From assembly GCA_013139875.1 (NCBI GenBank), contig WSZY01000063.1, positions 1 through 10,871 of the forward strand: a stretch of 10,871 bases of DNA, given 5' to 3'. The position numbers and the translations under genes are program-made. The notes under the pieces were generated by a model. The model was not told the DNA's origin and searched no databases. It worked only from the letters and a program-made list of their open reading frames with translations. Below are positions 1-6,692 of this stretch, piece after piece (within the stretch, counting starts at the first letter, position 1; every line of letters starts with the position of its first letter). This DNA comes from Mariprofundaceae bacterium. Lineage in GTDB: Bacteria > Pseudomonadota > Zetaproteobacteria > Mariprofundales > Mariprofundaceae.

Positions 1-946
1 TGGTCAGGATATAGGCCTCAGCCTTGAATTTGGTGTGTGGCGTGATTGATTTCGGCTTGGCCAGAACCTGACCACGCTCAACATCTTCACGCTTGGTACC
101 ACGAAGAAGAACACCAACATTGTCGCCTGCTTCACCGCGATCAAGCAGCTTGCGGAACATCTCAACACCGGTACAGGTGGTAACTGCAGTATCTTTAATA
201 CCAACAATCTCAAGCTCGTCACCCACGTTAACAACACCGGACTCAATACGGCCTGTTACAACAGTACCACGACCGGAAATTGAGAAAACATCTTCAATTG
301 GCATCAGGAACGCTTTATCAATCGCACGCTCAGGCGTCGGAATGAACTCATCAACAGCCTTCATCAGCGCTTCAATGGCAGGAACACCAATATCGGAAGT
401 ATCGCCTTCCAGTGCTTTCAGTGCAGAACCGATGATGATCGGAGTGTCGTCACCCGGGAAATCGTATGAATCAAGAAGTTCGCGAACTTCCATCTCTACA
501 AGCTCAATCAGCTCTTCATCATCTACCATGTCCGCCTTGTTCAGGAAAACCACCAGATGAGGTACGTTTACCTGACGGGCAAGAAGCACGTGCTCACGCG
601 TCTGTGGCATCGGACCATCAGCAGCTGATACAACCAGAATGCCGCCATCCATCTGTGCAGCACCGGTGATCATGTTCTTTACATAGTCAGCATGGCCAGG
701 ACAATCCACGTGGGCGTAGTGACGGGCTTCGGTCTCATACTCAACATGAGCGGTTGCAATAGTAATGCCGCGCTCACGCTCTTCAGGTGCACCATCAATA
801 TCAGCGTAGTCTTTAAACTCAGCCATACCCTTCGCAGCCAGAACCTTCGTGATCGCTGCAGTCAACGTGGTCTTACCATGATCAACGTGGCCAATGGTGC
901 CAATGTTTACGTGCGGCTTATTACGCTCAAACTTTTCTTTGTACAT
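1..946 (-). CDS. tuf: Elongation factor Tu, C-terminus cut off by the window edge
   Basis: EF-Tu is the GTPase that delivers aminoacyl-tRNA to the ribosomal A site in the cytoplasm. The reading frame starts at ATG 944-946 and stays open for 315 codons to the left edge, so roughly the last 80 of about 394 residues are missing. The G domain is intact: P-loop GHVDHGKT at residues 19-26, switch region RGITI at 59-63, DCPGH at 81-85 with the catalytic His85, and NKAD at 136-139 (NKCD is the commoner form; the Ala variant is unremarkable). Domain II and the start of domain III follow. It is the last visible gene of the str operon, 9 bases after fusA, and its AAGGAG ribosome binding site overlaps the fusA stop codon, which suggests translational coupling. 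Whether this is one of two tuf copies cannot be told here. Confidence 0.98.
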   Translation of the reverse strand, partial: MYKEKFERNKPHVNIGTIGHVDHGKTTLTAAITKVLAAKGMAEFKDYADIDGAPEERERGITIATAHVEYETEARHYAHVDCPGHADYVKNMITGAAQMDGGILVVSAADGPMPQTREHVLLARQVNVPHLVVFLNKADMVDDEELIELVEMEVRELLDSYDFPGDDTPIIIGSALKALEGDTSDIGVPAIEALMKAVDEFIPTPERAIDKAFLMPIEDVFSISGRGTVVTGRIESGVVNVGDELEIVGIKDTAVTTCTGVEMFRKLLDRGEAGDNVGVLLRGTKREDVERGQVLAKPKSITPHTKFKAEAYILT

Positions 947-955
947 GATTTCTCC

Positions 956-3037
956 TTATCCTTTCACACTAGCGACGATTTCTAGCGCAATATTCTTCGG
1001 GACTTCTTCGTAGTGCACAAATTGCATGGTGTAAGTAGCACGACCCTGCGACATAGAGCGCAGGCTGGTTGAATAACCGAACATTTCTGAGAGCGGGACT
1101 TCAGCGTCTATCACTTTAGCAATACCACGATCATTCATGCCCATAATCTTGCCACGGCGGCGGTTCAGATCGCCCACAACATCACCCATATAATCTTCGG
1201 GTGTTACCACTTCAACTTTCATCATTGGCTCAAGAATGACCGGCTTACATTGCTGACAACCGGCACGGAAACCCATGGAAGCGGCGATCTTGAACGCCAT
1301 TTCAGATGAGTCGACATCATGATAAGAGCCGTCAACCAGCGTCACCTTGATATCTACCATCGGGAAGCCGGCCACAACACCATTCTGCATCGCCTCTTCA
1401 CAACCCTTGCCAACAGCGGGGATATATTCACGGGGAACAGAACCACCGGAAATTGCATCAACAAACTCAAACCCGGCACCGCCAGCTTCAAGTGGTTCAA
1501 TTTCCAGCCACACATGACCGAACTGACCACGGCCACCGGACTGACGCACAAACTTGCCTTCAACCTTGGTGTTACCACGAATGGTTTCACGATAAGCCAC
1601 CTGAGGCTTGCCAATATTTGCATCAACATCGAATTCCCGCTGCATACGGTCAACGATAATCTCCAGATGAAGCTCGCCCATGCCGGAGATAATGGTCTGG
1701 CCGGACTCTTCATCGGTATTCACACGGAAAGAGGGATCTTCTGCAGCAAGCTTACCAAGCGCTACACCCATCTTCTCCTGATCCACCTTGGTCTTCGGCT
1801 CAATGGCCACAGAGATCACGGGCTCGGGGAACTCCATGCGCTCCAGAACTACAGGCTTATCCTGATCACAAAGTGTATCACCGGTCGTTGTAAGCTTCAG
1901 GCCTACAGCAGCAGCGATATCACCGGAACGAACTTCTTTGATTTCAGTACGATCATTGGCATGCATCTGCAGAATACGGCCGATGCGTTCACGCTTGTTT
2001 TTCACGGAGTTCAATACATAAGAGCCAGCTTCAAGCGTGCCGGAATAGACACGGAAGAAGGTCAGGGTTCCTACGAACGGGTCAGTCATCACTTTAAATG
2101 CCAGCGATGCAAACGGCTCATCATCAGATGATTTTCGGATTACTTCTTCATCGGAGTCAGGAAGCACGCCCTTGATCGCAGGAACGTCAACAGGTGCAGG
2201 CATGAAATCAACCACAGCATCAAGCAGGGTCTGCACACCCTTGTTTTTAAATGCTGTACCACAAAGCACAGGAATTACTTCAATATCAAGCACAGCCTTA
2301 CGGATACACTCTTTCAGAGCGGCTTCAGAAACCTCTTCACCTTCAAGATATTTCTCCATCAATGCTTCATCATAAACTAGAACTGAATCCAGAAGATTCT
2401 CACGATACTCTTCAGCCTGGGCTACCAGATCAGCTGGAATATCTTCAACAGCGTACTCAGAACCCATGGCCTCATCGTTCCAGACAATCGCCTTCATACG
2501 AACCAGATCAACCACGCCCTTGAAATTCTCTTCAGCACCGATCGGGATATTCAGGGGAACCGCATTGTGACCCAGACGGTCTGTAATCTCACCAACCACA
2601 CGGAAATATTCCGCGCCGGTACGATCCATCTTGTTTACAAATGCGATACGAGGAACGCTGTAACGATCCGCCTGACGCCAAACAGTCTCAGACTGTGGCT
2701 CAACACCACCTACAGCACAGAAGACGCCCACAGCGCCATCAAGAACACGCAGGGAACGCTCTACTTCAATGGTAAAGTCAACGTGGCCGGGTGTATCAAT
2801 AATATTAATCAGGTGATCATCCCAGGTGCAGGTTGTCGCTGCGGATGTGATGGTAATACCACGCTCCTGCTCCTGCTCCATCCAGTCCATGGTGACTGCA
2901 CCATCATGAACTTCACCAATTTTATGGGATACGCCGGTATAGAAGAGAATACGCTCAGTTGTTGTGGTCTTACCCGCATCAATGTGAGCCATAATGCCAA
3001 TATTACGCACGCGCTCAAGTGGTGTCTTTCTAGCCAC
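956..3037 (-). CDS. fusA: Elongation factor G
   Basis: EF-G is the translocation GTPase; with RRF it also splits ribosomes after termination. With the GTG start at 3035-3037 the product is 693 residues, beginning [14 protein letters not shown], which is the usual EF-G N-terminus. The P-loop AHIDAGKT is at 17-24, RGITI at 59-63, DTPGH at 81-85 and NKMD at 135-138, followed by domains II to V with no break. The frame is also open to a TTG two codons upstream (3041-3043), but an AGGAG at 3047-3051 sits 9 bases from the GTG and only 3 from the TTG, so GTG is preferred. A 68-base AT-rich spacer separates it from rpsG, and tuf follows after 9 bases. Length and motifs fit the canonical housekeeping EF-G rather than the divergent EF-G2 type. 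Confidence 0.98.
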   Translation of the reverse strand: MARKTPLERVRNIGIMAHIDAGKTTTTERILFYTGVSHKIGEVHDGAVTMDWMEQEQERGITITSAATTCTWDDHLINIIDTPGHVDFTIEVERSLRVLDGAVGVFCAVGGVEPQSETVWRQADRYSVPRIAFVNKMDRTGAEYFRVVGEITDRLGHNAVPLNIPIGAEENFKGVVDLVRMKAIVWNDEAMGSEYAVEDIPADLVAQAEEYRENLLDSVLVYDEALMEKYLEGEEVSEAALKECIRKAVLDIEVIPVLCGTAFKNKGVQTLLDAVVDFMPAPVDVPAIKGVLPDSDEEVIRKSSDDEPFASLAFKVMTDPFVGTLTFFRVYSGTLEAGSYVLNSVKNKRERIGRILQMHANDRTEIKEVRSGDIAAAVGLKLTTTGDTLCDQDKPVVLERMEFPEPVISVAIEPKTKVDQEKMGVALGKLAAEDPSFRVNTDEESGQTIISGMGELHLEIIVDRMQREFDVDANIGKPQVAYRETIRGNTKVEGKFVRQSGGRGQFGHVWLEIEPLEAGGAGFEFVDAISGGSVPREYIPAVGKGCEEAMQNGVVAGFPMVDIKVTLVDGSYHDVDSSEMAFKIAASMGFRAGCQQCKPVILEPMMKVEVVTPEDYMGDVVGDLNRRRGKIMGMNDRGIAKVIDAEVPLSEMFGYSTSLRSMSQGRATYTMQFVHYEEVPKNIALEIVASVKG

Positions 3038-3046
3038 GATCAACTT

Positions 3047-3051
3047 CTCCT
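3047..3051 (-). promoter_or_regulatory. Ribosome binding site that decides the fusA start
   Basis: AGGAG on the minus strand lies 9 bases before the GTG at 3035-3037 and 3 bases before the in-frame TTG at 3041-3043. Normal spacing therefore supports initiation at GTG. Confidence 0.75.
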
Positions 3052-3105
3052 CTTACCGAATCTATTTAGAACAAATAAAGCTTAAATATTAAAACTAACT
3101 AACAA

Positions 3106-3576
3106 CTACCAGCGGAAATGTGAGAACGCCTTGTTTGCTTCCGCCATACGGTGGGTCTCATCACGCTTCTTGAAAGCAGCGCCACGCTCATTTACCGCAT
3201 CAATTATCTCATTGCCCAGACGCTCAGCCATGGTGTGCTCAGAACGTTTGCGTGAATACTCAATCAACCAGCGTACAGCCAGTGACTGCTGACGACGATC
3301 GCTAACTTCAATTGGAACCTGATAGGTAGCGCCACCCACACGGCGGGACTTTACCTCTACCAGTGGACGCACTGCTTCAAGCGCGTTGTGCAGGCAAACC
3401 AGAGCATCAGTCCCGGTCTTCTGGGCTGCAGGCTCCATGGCGCCATATACAATATTCTCAGCCTTGGCCTTTTTGCCATCCAGCATGACCTTATTGACGA
3501 CCGTCGACACCTTTGCATCACCATACTTGGCATCCAGAGTGATTGGACGACGCGTGACAGGACCTTTACGTGGCAT
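3106..3576 (-). CDS. rpsG: 30S ribosomal protein S7
   Basis: S7 binds the 3' major domain of 16S rRNA, starts assembly of the 30S head and lines the E-site mRNA exit. The protein is 156 residues, the usual bacterial length, and starts [10 protein letters not shown]. The conserved blocks [11 protein letters not shown] (about 78-88) and [11 protein letters not shown] (about 103-113), and the tail ending AFSHFRW, are all present. GAGGAG at 3585-3590 sits 8 bases before the ATG. It follows rpsL by only 17 bases, shorter than the roughly 100-base rpsL-rpsG gap that holds the S7 autoregulatory site in Escherichia coli, so that type of control seems absent or moved. Confidence 0.98.
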   Translation of the reverse strand: MPRKGPVTRRPITLDAKYGDAKVSTVVNKVMLDGKKAKAENIVYGAMEPAAQKTGTDALVCLHNALEAVRPLVEVKSRRVGGATYQVPIEVSDRRQQSLAVRWLIEYSRKRSEHTMAERLGNEIIDAVNERGAAFKKRDETHRMAEANKAFSHFRW

Positions 3577-3593
3577 AACTCAAACTCCTCGAC

Positions 3594-3965
3594 TTACTTC
3601 GGACGCTTGGCGCCGTACTTGGAACGCGCCTGCTTACGACCTTCAACACCGGTAGTATCCAAAACACCACGAAGAACATGGTAACGCACACCCGGCAAAT
3701 CCTTTACACGGCCGCCACGAATAAGAACAACCGAGTGCTCCTGAAGCTTGTGGCCTTCACCCGGGATATATGCAGTCACTTCATGACCATTGGTCAGGCG
3801 TACACGAGCCACTTTACGCAGTGCGGAGTTAGGCTTCTTAGGTGTTGTTGTATACACACGTGTACAGACACCACGACGCTGCGGGCATGCCTGCAGTGCC
3901 GGAACCTTGTTGATCTTCCGCTTATCCTTACGGCTCTTACGAACCAGTTGGTTAATTGTTGGCAT
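3594..3965 (-). CDS. rpsL: 30S ribosomal protein S12
   Basis: S12 sits at the decoding centre and monitors codon-anticodon pairing. The protein has 123 residues, the common length, beginning [10 protein letters not shown]. The decoding loop [10 protein letters not shown] is at 42-51 with Lys43, and the second loop GGRVKDLPG at 84-92 has Lys88 and Asp89, the latter being the methylthiolation site in many bacteria. Lys43 and Lys88 are the wild-type residues associated with streptomycin sensitivity. The ribosome binding site GAGG lies about 6 bases before the ATG. This is the first gene of the operon, with a promoter and a foldable leader upstream (3966-4068). Confidence 0.98.
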   Translation of the reverse strand: MPTINQLVRKSRKDKRKINKVPALQACPQRRGVCTRVYTTTPKKPNSALRKVARVRLTNGHEVTAYIPGEGHKLQEHSVVLIRGGRVKDLPGVRYHVLRGVLDTTGVEGRKQARSKYGAKRPK

Positions 3966-3987
3966 CGTTACCTCTTCTCCAAACTAA

Positions 3988-4034
3988 ACCCTTCCTAAAA
4001 CATGGCACCGGATTCAGGCCGCATCTCGAAGGGT
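3988..4034 (-). promoter_or_regulatory. Possible structured 5' leader of the str operon mRNA
   Basis: Two perfectly complementary 7-base arms, ACCCTTC at 4034-4028 and GAAGGGT at 3994-3988 on the minus strand, flank a 33-base loop containing a further short GGC/GCC pairing. The 5' arm falls at the predicted transcription start. The structure ends about 22 bases before the rpsL start, so it could protect the transcript end or serve as a control element. This is inference from pairing alone. Confidence 0.35.
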
Positions 4035-4039
4035 CGCGA

Positions 4040-4068
4040 ACCATAGTGGCGCATCCTTTCGCTGTCAA
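4040..4068 (-). promoter_or_regulatory. Sigma-70 type promoter of the str operon
   Basis: On the minus strand a consensus -35 box TTGACA (4068-4063) is followed after exactly 17 bases by TATGGT (4045-4040), a 4 of 6 match to TATAAT that keeps TAT and the final T. Transcription would start near 4033, giving a leader of roughly 68 bases before rpsL. The bases right after the -10 box, TCGCGACCC, form a GC-rich discriminator, a feature of promoters under stringent (ppGpp) control in proteobacterial ribosomal operons. Confidence 0.85.
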
Positions 4069-4096
4069 CCGCTTCTCAAAGGGCAATTTTAAGCCT

Positions 4097-4130
4097 CTGC
4101 AAATCAGTTGCAGACAGCCGCCTGAGCGGC
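4097..4130 (-). terminator. Two small hairpins after the 78-residue gene, possible weak terminator
   Basis: Downstream of the stop at 4140 the minus strand holds GCCGC/GCGGC (arms 4126-4130 and 4117-4121, 4-base loop) and then CTGCAA/TTGCAG (arms 4108-4113 and 4097-4102, 5-base loop). They lie between the nnrS unit and the str promoter, where a terminator would be expected, but no run of T follows (the next bases are AGGCTTAAAATT), so intrinsic termination is doubtful. Confidence 0.25.
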
Positions 4131-4139
4131 CGGACATCG

Positions 4140-4376
4140 CTACCTTTGCGAAGCCTTTGAATGCTTTAGAAAGAGGTATTGCTGATACTCCTCCATCTCC
4201 ATCTTGCCCAGGATGTAGAGCTCATAGTCGGCCCGGGTATCCGCATCTGCCTCAATGCCGTCCTGTAGCTGATGCAGCTGAACCACCTTCCTTCGACGCC
4301 CGGACTCATCCTCATCAACGCTATTGGTACGTTTCATCGCTGCTTCGCGCCACTCATCCGCAGTTTTATAATCCAT
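4140..4376 (-). CDS. Small acidic protein of unknown function, second gene after nnrS
   Basis: This is a 78-residue reading frame with an ATG start. I do not recognise the family. It has no signal peptide or membrane segment and no cysteine. It is rich in Glu, Asp, Lys and Arg, with a basic patch GRRRK at about 26-30 and a probably helical second half. The segment YELYILGKMEMEEYQQYL (about 51-68) loosely recalls the G-[ED]-[IM]-x-x-[ED]-E helix of VbhA-like small antitoxins, but no toxin gene is adjacent and the resemblance is weak. It begins 17 bases after the nnrS stop on the same strand, so co-transcription with nnrS is likely. The ribosome binding site is poor (GAGAT about 7 bases upstream), which may mean coupling to nnrS translation. 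Coding status rests on the position in a gap of matching size and on non-overlap with its neighbours. Confidence 0.65.
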   Translation of the reverse strand: MDYKTADEWREAAMKRTNSVDEDESGRRRKVVQLHQLQDGIEADADTRADYELYILGKMEMEEYQQYLFLKHSKASQR

Positions 4377-4393
4377 ACAGATATCTCAACCGG

Positions 4394-5596
4394 CTACCCC
4401 GGTGCTCCATCCACCCTCGGGCGAACCAGATAAGGAGTGTAGATCCACACAAAGGTGGAGAAGGCCAGTATCCACCCTGCTGCAGCGATAAGCAGGGCCA
4501 CTTCCGTAAAAGACGGGAAAAGAATCGGTATAAGCACCCGAATCAGAGCCGTAACCGCCAGCAACAGAAAAGCCCCCGCCACCGCAGGATGGGCTGACAT
4601 CGGACGGCCTGTATGACCAAGTGCCACGCGTGCCATCATGCCCAGTGTAAACATACCAATCGCTCCAACAGTCCAGCCGTGGAGCGCCAGCAACTTTGAG
4701 CCGATACCAAAATCAGCCAGAGCCAGCAACAGAAAGCCTGCGACCAGCCAGCCATATGCCGTGTGTATCACCCAGAGCATCGGCTCACGCCATACTCCCC
4801 GACAGCTCCAACCATAGAGACGAACCGCATGCACTGCGGCAGCTGACACTGCCACCACGGCAGAAACAGGAGAGTCCGGAAACAGTTGCTCAACGAGTAT
4901 CCAGAGCGCAATAACAGGAAGTGCCAGCGACTCAACCATTGGAAACGTTCGAATATCACTGTCTGAAGCGACACGCCCGGTAAAGAAGGGCATCACCCGC
5001 CCGGCAATCAGGGCCATCAGCATCAGAATAACCCCAACAGAAAACCAGAGTCCGTTCAGGGCATCGGACACCCCGAGCACCCCGGCATAGATCAATCCGT
5101 TTCCTGCAGCCATCAACAGCAAAAGCAATGGTACAGAGAGATTCCGCAGTTGTTTGGATTTTATGATCGGTCTTGCCACCGTCAGTGCCAGAGCCGGAAG
5201 GAATGCCATATCAATTAAAACAGTGAACCACTCCGGCACACCTGGAACTGCCAAAGCAACACGGCCGCTAAACCACAATAGAATCAGAGCCAGAAGCGCA
5301 TAACCCCTGGCCGTCTCCATACCCGTCCAGTTCCGTACAGCAGTCAGAAGGAAGCCTGCAATGACAGCTACTGTATAACCGAAAAGCATTTCATGGGCAT
5401 GCCAGAGCGGAAGCGGGAAATAGTTGCCATACGAAATTCCAGTCTGAATGCCAAAAACAGAGGTGGCCATCAGCAGAACAGCAAAGATGCCGGCAGCAAG
5501 AAAGAAGGGCCTGAAACCAAGTGCAAGCAGTGAGAATCCTCCCTTCTTTTCAACGGATGATTCTGAGGTCTGGATTGGAATATTCATGCGGCACAC
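4394..5596 (-). CDS. nnrS: NnrS family membrane protein (nitrosative stress)
   Basis: NnrS proteins are polytopic inner-membrane proteins, reported to bind haem and copper, that protect cells from nitric oxide damage or sit beside denitrification genes. The product is 400 residues with about 12 hydrophobic segments. Family hallmarks are visible: GFRPFFLAAG at 27-36, LWHAHEMLFGY at 64-74, AGRVMPFFTGR at 198-208, VIHTAYGWLVAGF near 276-288, and HGWTVGAIGMFTLGMMARV at 306-324 followed by GHTGRP. Histidines 66, 68, 278, 306 and 328 are candidate metal or haem ligands. The start is taken as GTG at 5594-5596 because AGGA at 5603-5606 lies 6 bases upstream; an ATG three codons in (5585-5587) is the alternative. 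It is divergent from rpfF and shares the 168-base region 5597-5764. No other nitrogen oxide genes are in the window. Confidence 0.92.
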   Translation of the reverse strand: MCRMNIPIQTSESSVEKKGGFSLLALGFRPFFLAAGIFAVLLMATSVFGIQTGISYGNYFPLPLWHAHEMLFGYTVAVIAGFLLTAVRNWTGMETARGYALLALILLWFSGRVALAVPGVPEWFTVLIDMAFLPALALTVARPIIKSKQLRNLSVPLLLLLMAAGNGLIYAGVLGVSDALNGLWFSVGVILMLMALIAGRVMPFFTGRVASDSDIRTFPMVESLALPVIALWILVEQLFPDSPVSAVVAVSAAAVHAVRLYGWSCRGVWREPMLWVIHTAYGWLVAGFLLLALADFGIGSKLLALHGWTVGAIGMFTLGMMARVALGHTGRPMSAHPAVAGAFLLLAVTALIRVLIPILFPSFTEVALLIAAAGWILAFSTFVWIYTPYLVRPRVDGAPG

Positions 5597-5602
5597 TCTA
5601 TG

Positions 5603-5606
5603 TCCT
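5603..5606 (-). promoter_or_regulatory. Ribosome binding site supporting the GTG start of nnrS
   Basis: AGGA on the minus strand is 6 bases before GTG 5594-5596 but 15 before the ATG at 5585-5587. The match is short, so the choice of start is only moderately supported. Confidence 0.45.
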
Positions 5607-5633
5607 GATCCGCTTGCAAACCACCTCCCGGAT

Positions 5634-5662
5634 TGACCGGACCAACCACCCGATGACCGGAC
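5634..5662. repeat. Direct repeat TGACCGGAC, two copies 20 bases apart, plus an inverted ACCGG
   Basis: TGACCGGAC occurs at 5634-5642 and 5654-5662, a period of 20 bases or about two helical turns. A further copy of the core in inverse orientation, CCGGT, lies at 5674-5678. The cluster lies within the first 85 bases upstream of nnrS and flanks the best -10 candidate there, so it may be a regulator binding array. No known motif is claimed. Confidence 0.5.
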
Positions 5663-5663
5663 T

Positions 5664-5669
5664 ATTATA
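5664..5669 (-). promoter_or_regulatory. Candidate -10 box of the nnrS promoter
   Basis: A perfect TATAAT on the minus strand, giving a leader of about 60 bases to the nnrS start. No acceptable -35 box is found 16-18 bases upstream, which would fit an activator-dependent promoter. The sequence is nearly symmetric, so the plus strand also reads TATAAT (5666-5671), likewise without a -35 box. Confidence 0.3.
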
Positions 5670-5714
5670 ATTTCCGGTGATAAAAAATTGGCACAGCCGT
5701 TTAAAAAGGTCAGA

Positions 5715-5742
5715 TTGGTGTTGCAGACTCAGTCTGCATAAC
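5715..5742 (+). promoter_or_regulatory. Candidate promoter of rpfF
   Basis: TTGGTG (5715-5720) and CATAAC (5737-5742) are separated by 16 bases and lie 22 bases before the ATG, giving a leader of about 16 bases that contains the ribosome binding site. Both boxes are only moderate matches to the sigma-70 consensus. The spacer is almost completely filled by the palindrome at 5722-5738. Confidence 0.4.
5722..5738. promoter_or_regulatory. Perfect 17-base palindrome upstream of rpfF, likely operator
   Basis: TGCAGACT-C-AGTCTGCA is an exact inverted repeat with 8-base arms around one central base. It ends 26 bases before the rpfF ATG, inside the spacer of the candidate promoter. The size and symmetry fit a site for a dimeric helix-turn-helix regulator. 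As RNA it could form a 7-base stem with a 3-base loop, but no T run follows, so a terminator is unlikely. Confidence 0.6.
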
Positions 5743-5764
5743 TCAAAATGGAAGGGAGTGCATT

Positions 5765-6628
5765 ATGCATAACACTAATCAATTATTAAAAATACAACCC
5801 ACACTTGAAGAGAGTTTCAACTCTCTGGATATTCAATATGATCACCAAAATAGCCTGGCCTGGTATTATACCCAGCCATACCCAAGGCCATGCTGTACAC
5901 CAGCACTAATAGACGAAATACAACAGTGGTATGGACACTTAACAAATTTAGAAAACAACATGAGTCCTCCACAATATATTGCAATAGCATCAAAAATAAG
6001 AGGTGTTTTTAATTTAGGAGGTGATCTGAAACTGTTTGCTCAGTATATCAGAAGTCAGAACAGGGAAGCCCTGTTAAGCTACGCCATGTCATGTATAGAC
6101 ACCCTGTATTTAAATCATACCGGCTTGGGGAAAAATATTACGACAATCTCTTTGGTTCAGGGTGATGCCCTTGGTGGTGGCTTTGAATTTGCCATCTCCA
6201 GCAATGTTCTGATCGCCGAGCGTAGTGCAAAAATGGGTATGCCTGAGATCCTGTTCAATCTGTTCCCTGGCATGGGTGCCTACAGCCTTCTCTCCAGAAA
6301 GATTGGCTCGGGCATGGCAGAAAAGATGATCCTTGGTGGCAAGCTCTATACAGCTGAAGAGATGTATGAACTGGGTATTGTTGATGTGCTTGCTGAAGAC
6401 GGCGAAGGAGAGAAAGCTGTTTTTGAATACATTAAAAAGCAGAATCGGGCCAGCAATGGCTATAGAGCTTTCCAGCAAGCCAAACGACACTGCAACCCAG
6501 TGACTTATGAGGAGTTGAAAAACATCGCTATCATTTGGGCTGATGCTGCATTGAAGCTATCCGATAAAGACCTGCGCATGATGGAACGACTCGTTGCCAG
6601 ACAATCTTTAAAAGTCAGCCATGGTTAA
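5765..6628 (+). CDS. rpfF: RpfF-type DSF synthase (crotonase fold)
   Basis: RpfF makes DSF-family quorum signals, cis-2-unsaturated fatty acids, by dehydrating 3-hydroxyacyl-ACP and cleaving the thioester. The product is 287 residues; Xanthomonas RpfF has 289. Matching blocks, from memory of that protein, are VFNLGGDLKLF (81-91), SLVQGDALGGGFEFA (129-143) and MGMPEILFNLFPGMGAYS (157-174). The catalytic glutamates Glu141 and Glu161 fall at the same residue numbers as in Xanthomonas campestris RpfF, and the oxyanion-hole region GDALGGG is intact. AGGGAG at 5753-5758 is 6 bases before the ATG. It is the only plus-strand gene here, divergent from nnrS and convergent with the RpfC-like kinase 64 bases beyond its stop. 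Its first 300 bases are about 36% G+C by hand count, against about 48% for the next 240, with many ATA, TTA and AGA codons. A plain enoyl-CoA hydratase is much less likely given the NLGGDL..F and FPGMGAYS signatures. Confidence 0.9.
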   Translation: MHNTNQLLKIQPTLEESFNSLDIQYDHQNSLAWYYTQPYPRPCCTPALIDEIQQWYGHLTNLENNMSPPQYIAIASKIRGVFNLGGDLKLFAQYIRSQNREALLSYAMSCIDTLYLNHTGLGKNITTISLVQGDALGGGFEFAISSNVLIAERSAKMGMPEILFNLFPGMGAYSLLSRKIGSGMAEKMILGGKLYTAEEMYELGIVDVLAEDGEGEKAVFEYIKKQNRASNGYRAFQQAKRHCNPVTYEELKNIAIIWADAALKLSDKDLRMMERLVARQSLKVSHG

Positions 6629-6641
6629 TATATTTGCCCGT

Positions 6642-6668
6642 GGGGCCTCCGGAACCAGCCGGGGCCCC
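6642..6668. terminator. GC-rich hairpin between convergent rpfF and rpfC
   Basis: GGGGCCTC (6642-6649) pairs with GGGGCCCC (6661-6668) as an 8-base stem with one G-T wobble and an 11-base loop. It lies 13 bases after the rpfF stop and 24 bases beyond the rpfC stop, the right place for a shared terminator. Neither strand has a clean T run after it, so it may act as an mRNA end stabiliser or a weak terminator. Confidence 0.5.
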
Positions 6669-6692
6669 TTGCAATCCGGAATATTCAAAAAT

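Noticed and set aside
1319..2131. 270-codon open frame on the plus strand
   Set aside because: It lies wholly antisense to the clearly coding fusA, shows no recognisable motif, and is best explained as a shadow of its codon use.
3038..3105. Internal promoter for fusA-tuf in the AT-rich 68-base spacer
   Set aside because: Several partial boxes can be found, as in any AT-rich sequence, but none combines a fair -35 and -10 at 16-18 base spacing.
3952..4137. 61-codon minus-strand frame upstream of rpsL
   Set aside because: It spans the str promoter and leader and overlaps the rpsL start; no ribosome binding site or family likeness.
4140..4376. VbhA/Phd-like antitoxin of a toxin-antitoxin pair
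   Set aside because: Only a short helix looks similar and no toxin-sized partner gene is adjacent; kept as unknown.
3956..4597. 213-codon open frame on the plus strand across the str promoter, small gene and nnrS end
   Set aside because: It overlaps three supported features, is rich in Pro, Arg and His as chance frames are, and has no plausible domain.
5688..5704. TTGGCAC-N5-TTTAA as a sigma-54 promoter for rpfF
   Set aside because: The -24 element fits but the essential GC at -12 is replaced by TA, so the match is inadequate.
5765..6628. Ordinary fatty-acid-oxidation enoyl-CoA hydratase
   Set aside because: The length, both glutamate positions, the NLGGDL and FPGMGAYS blocks and the adjacent RpfC-like kinase all point to RpfF instead.
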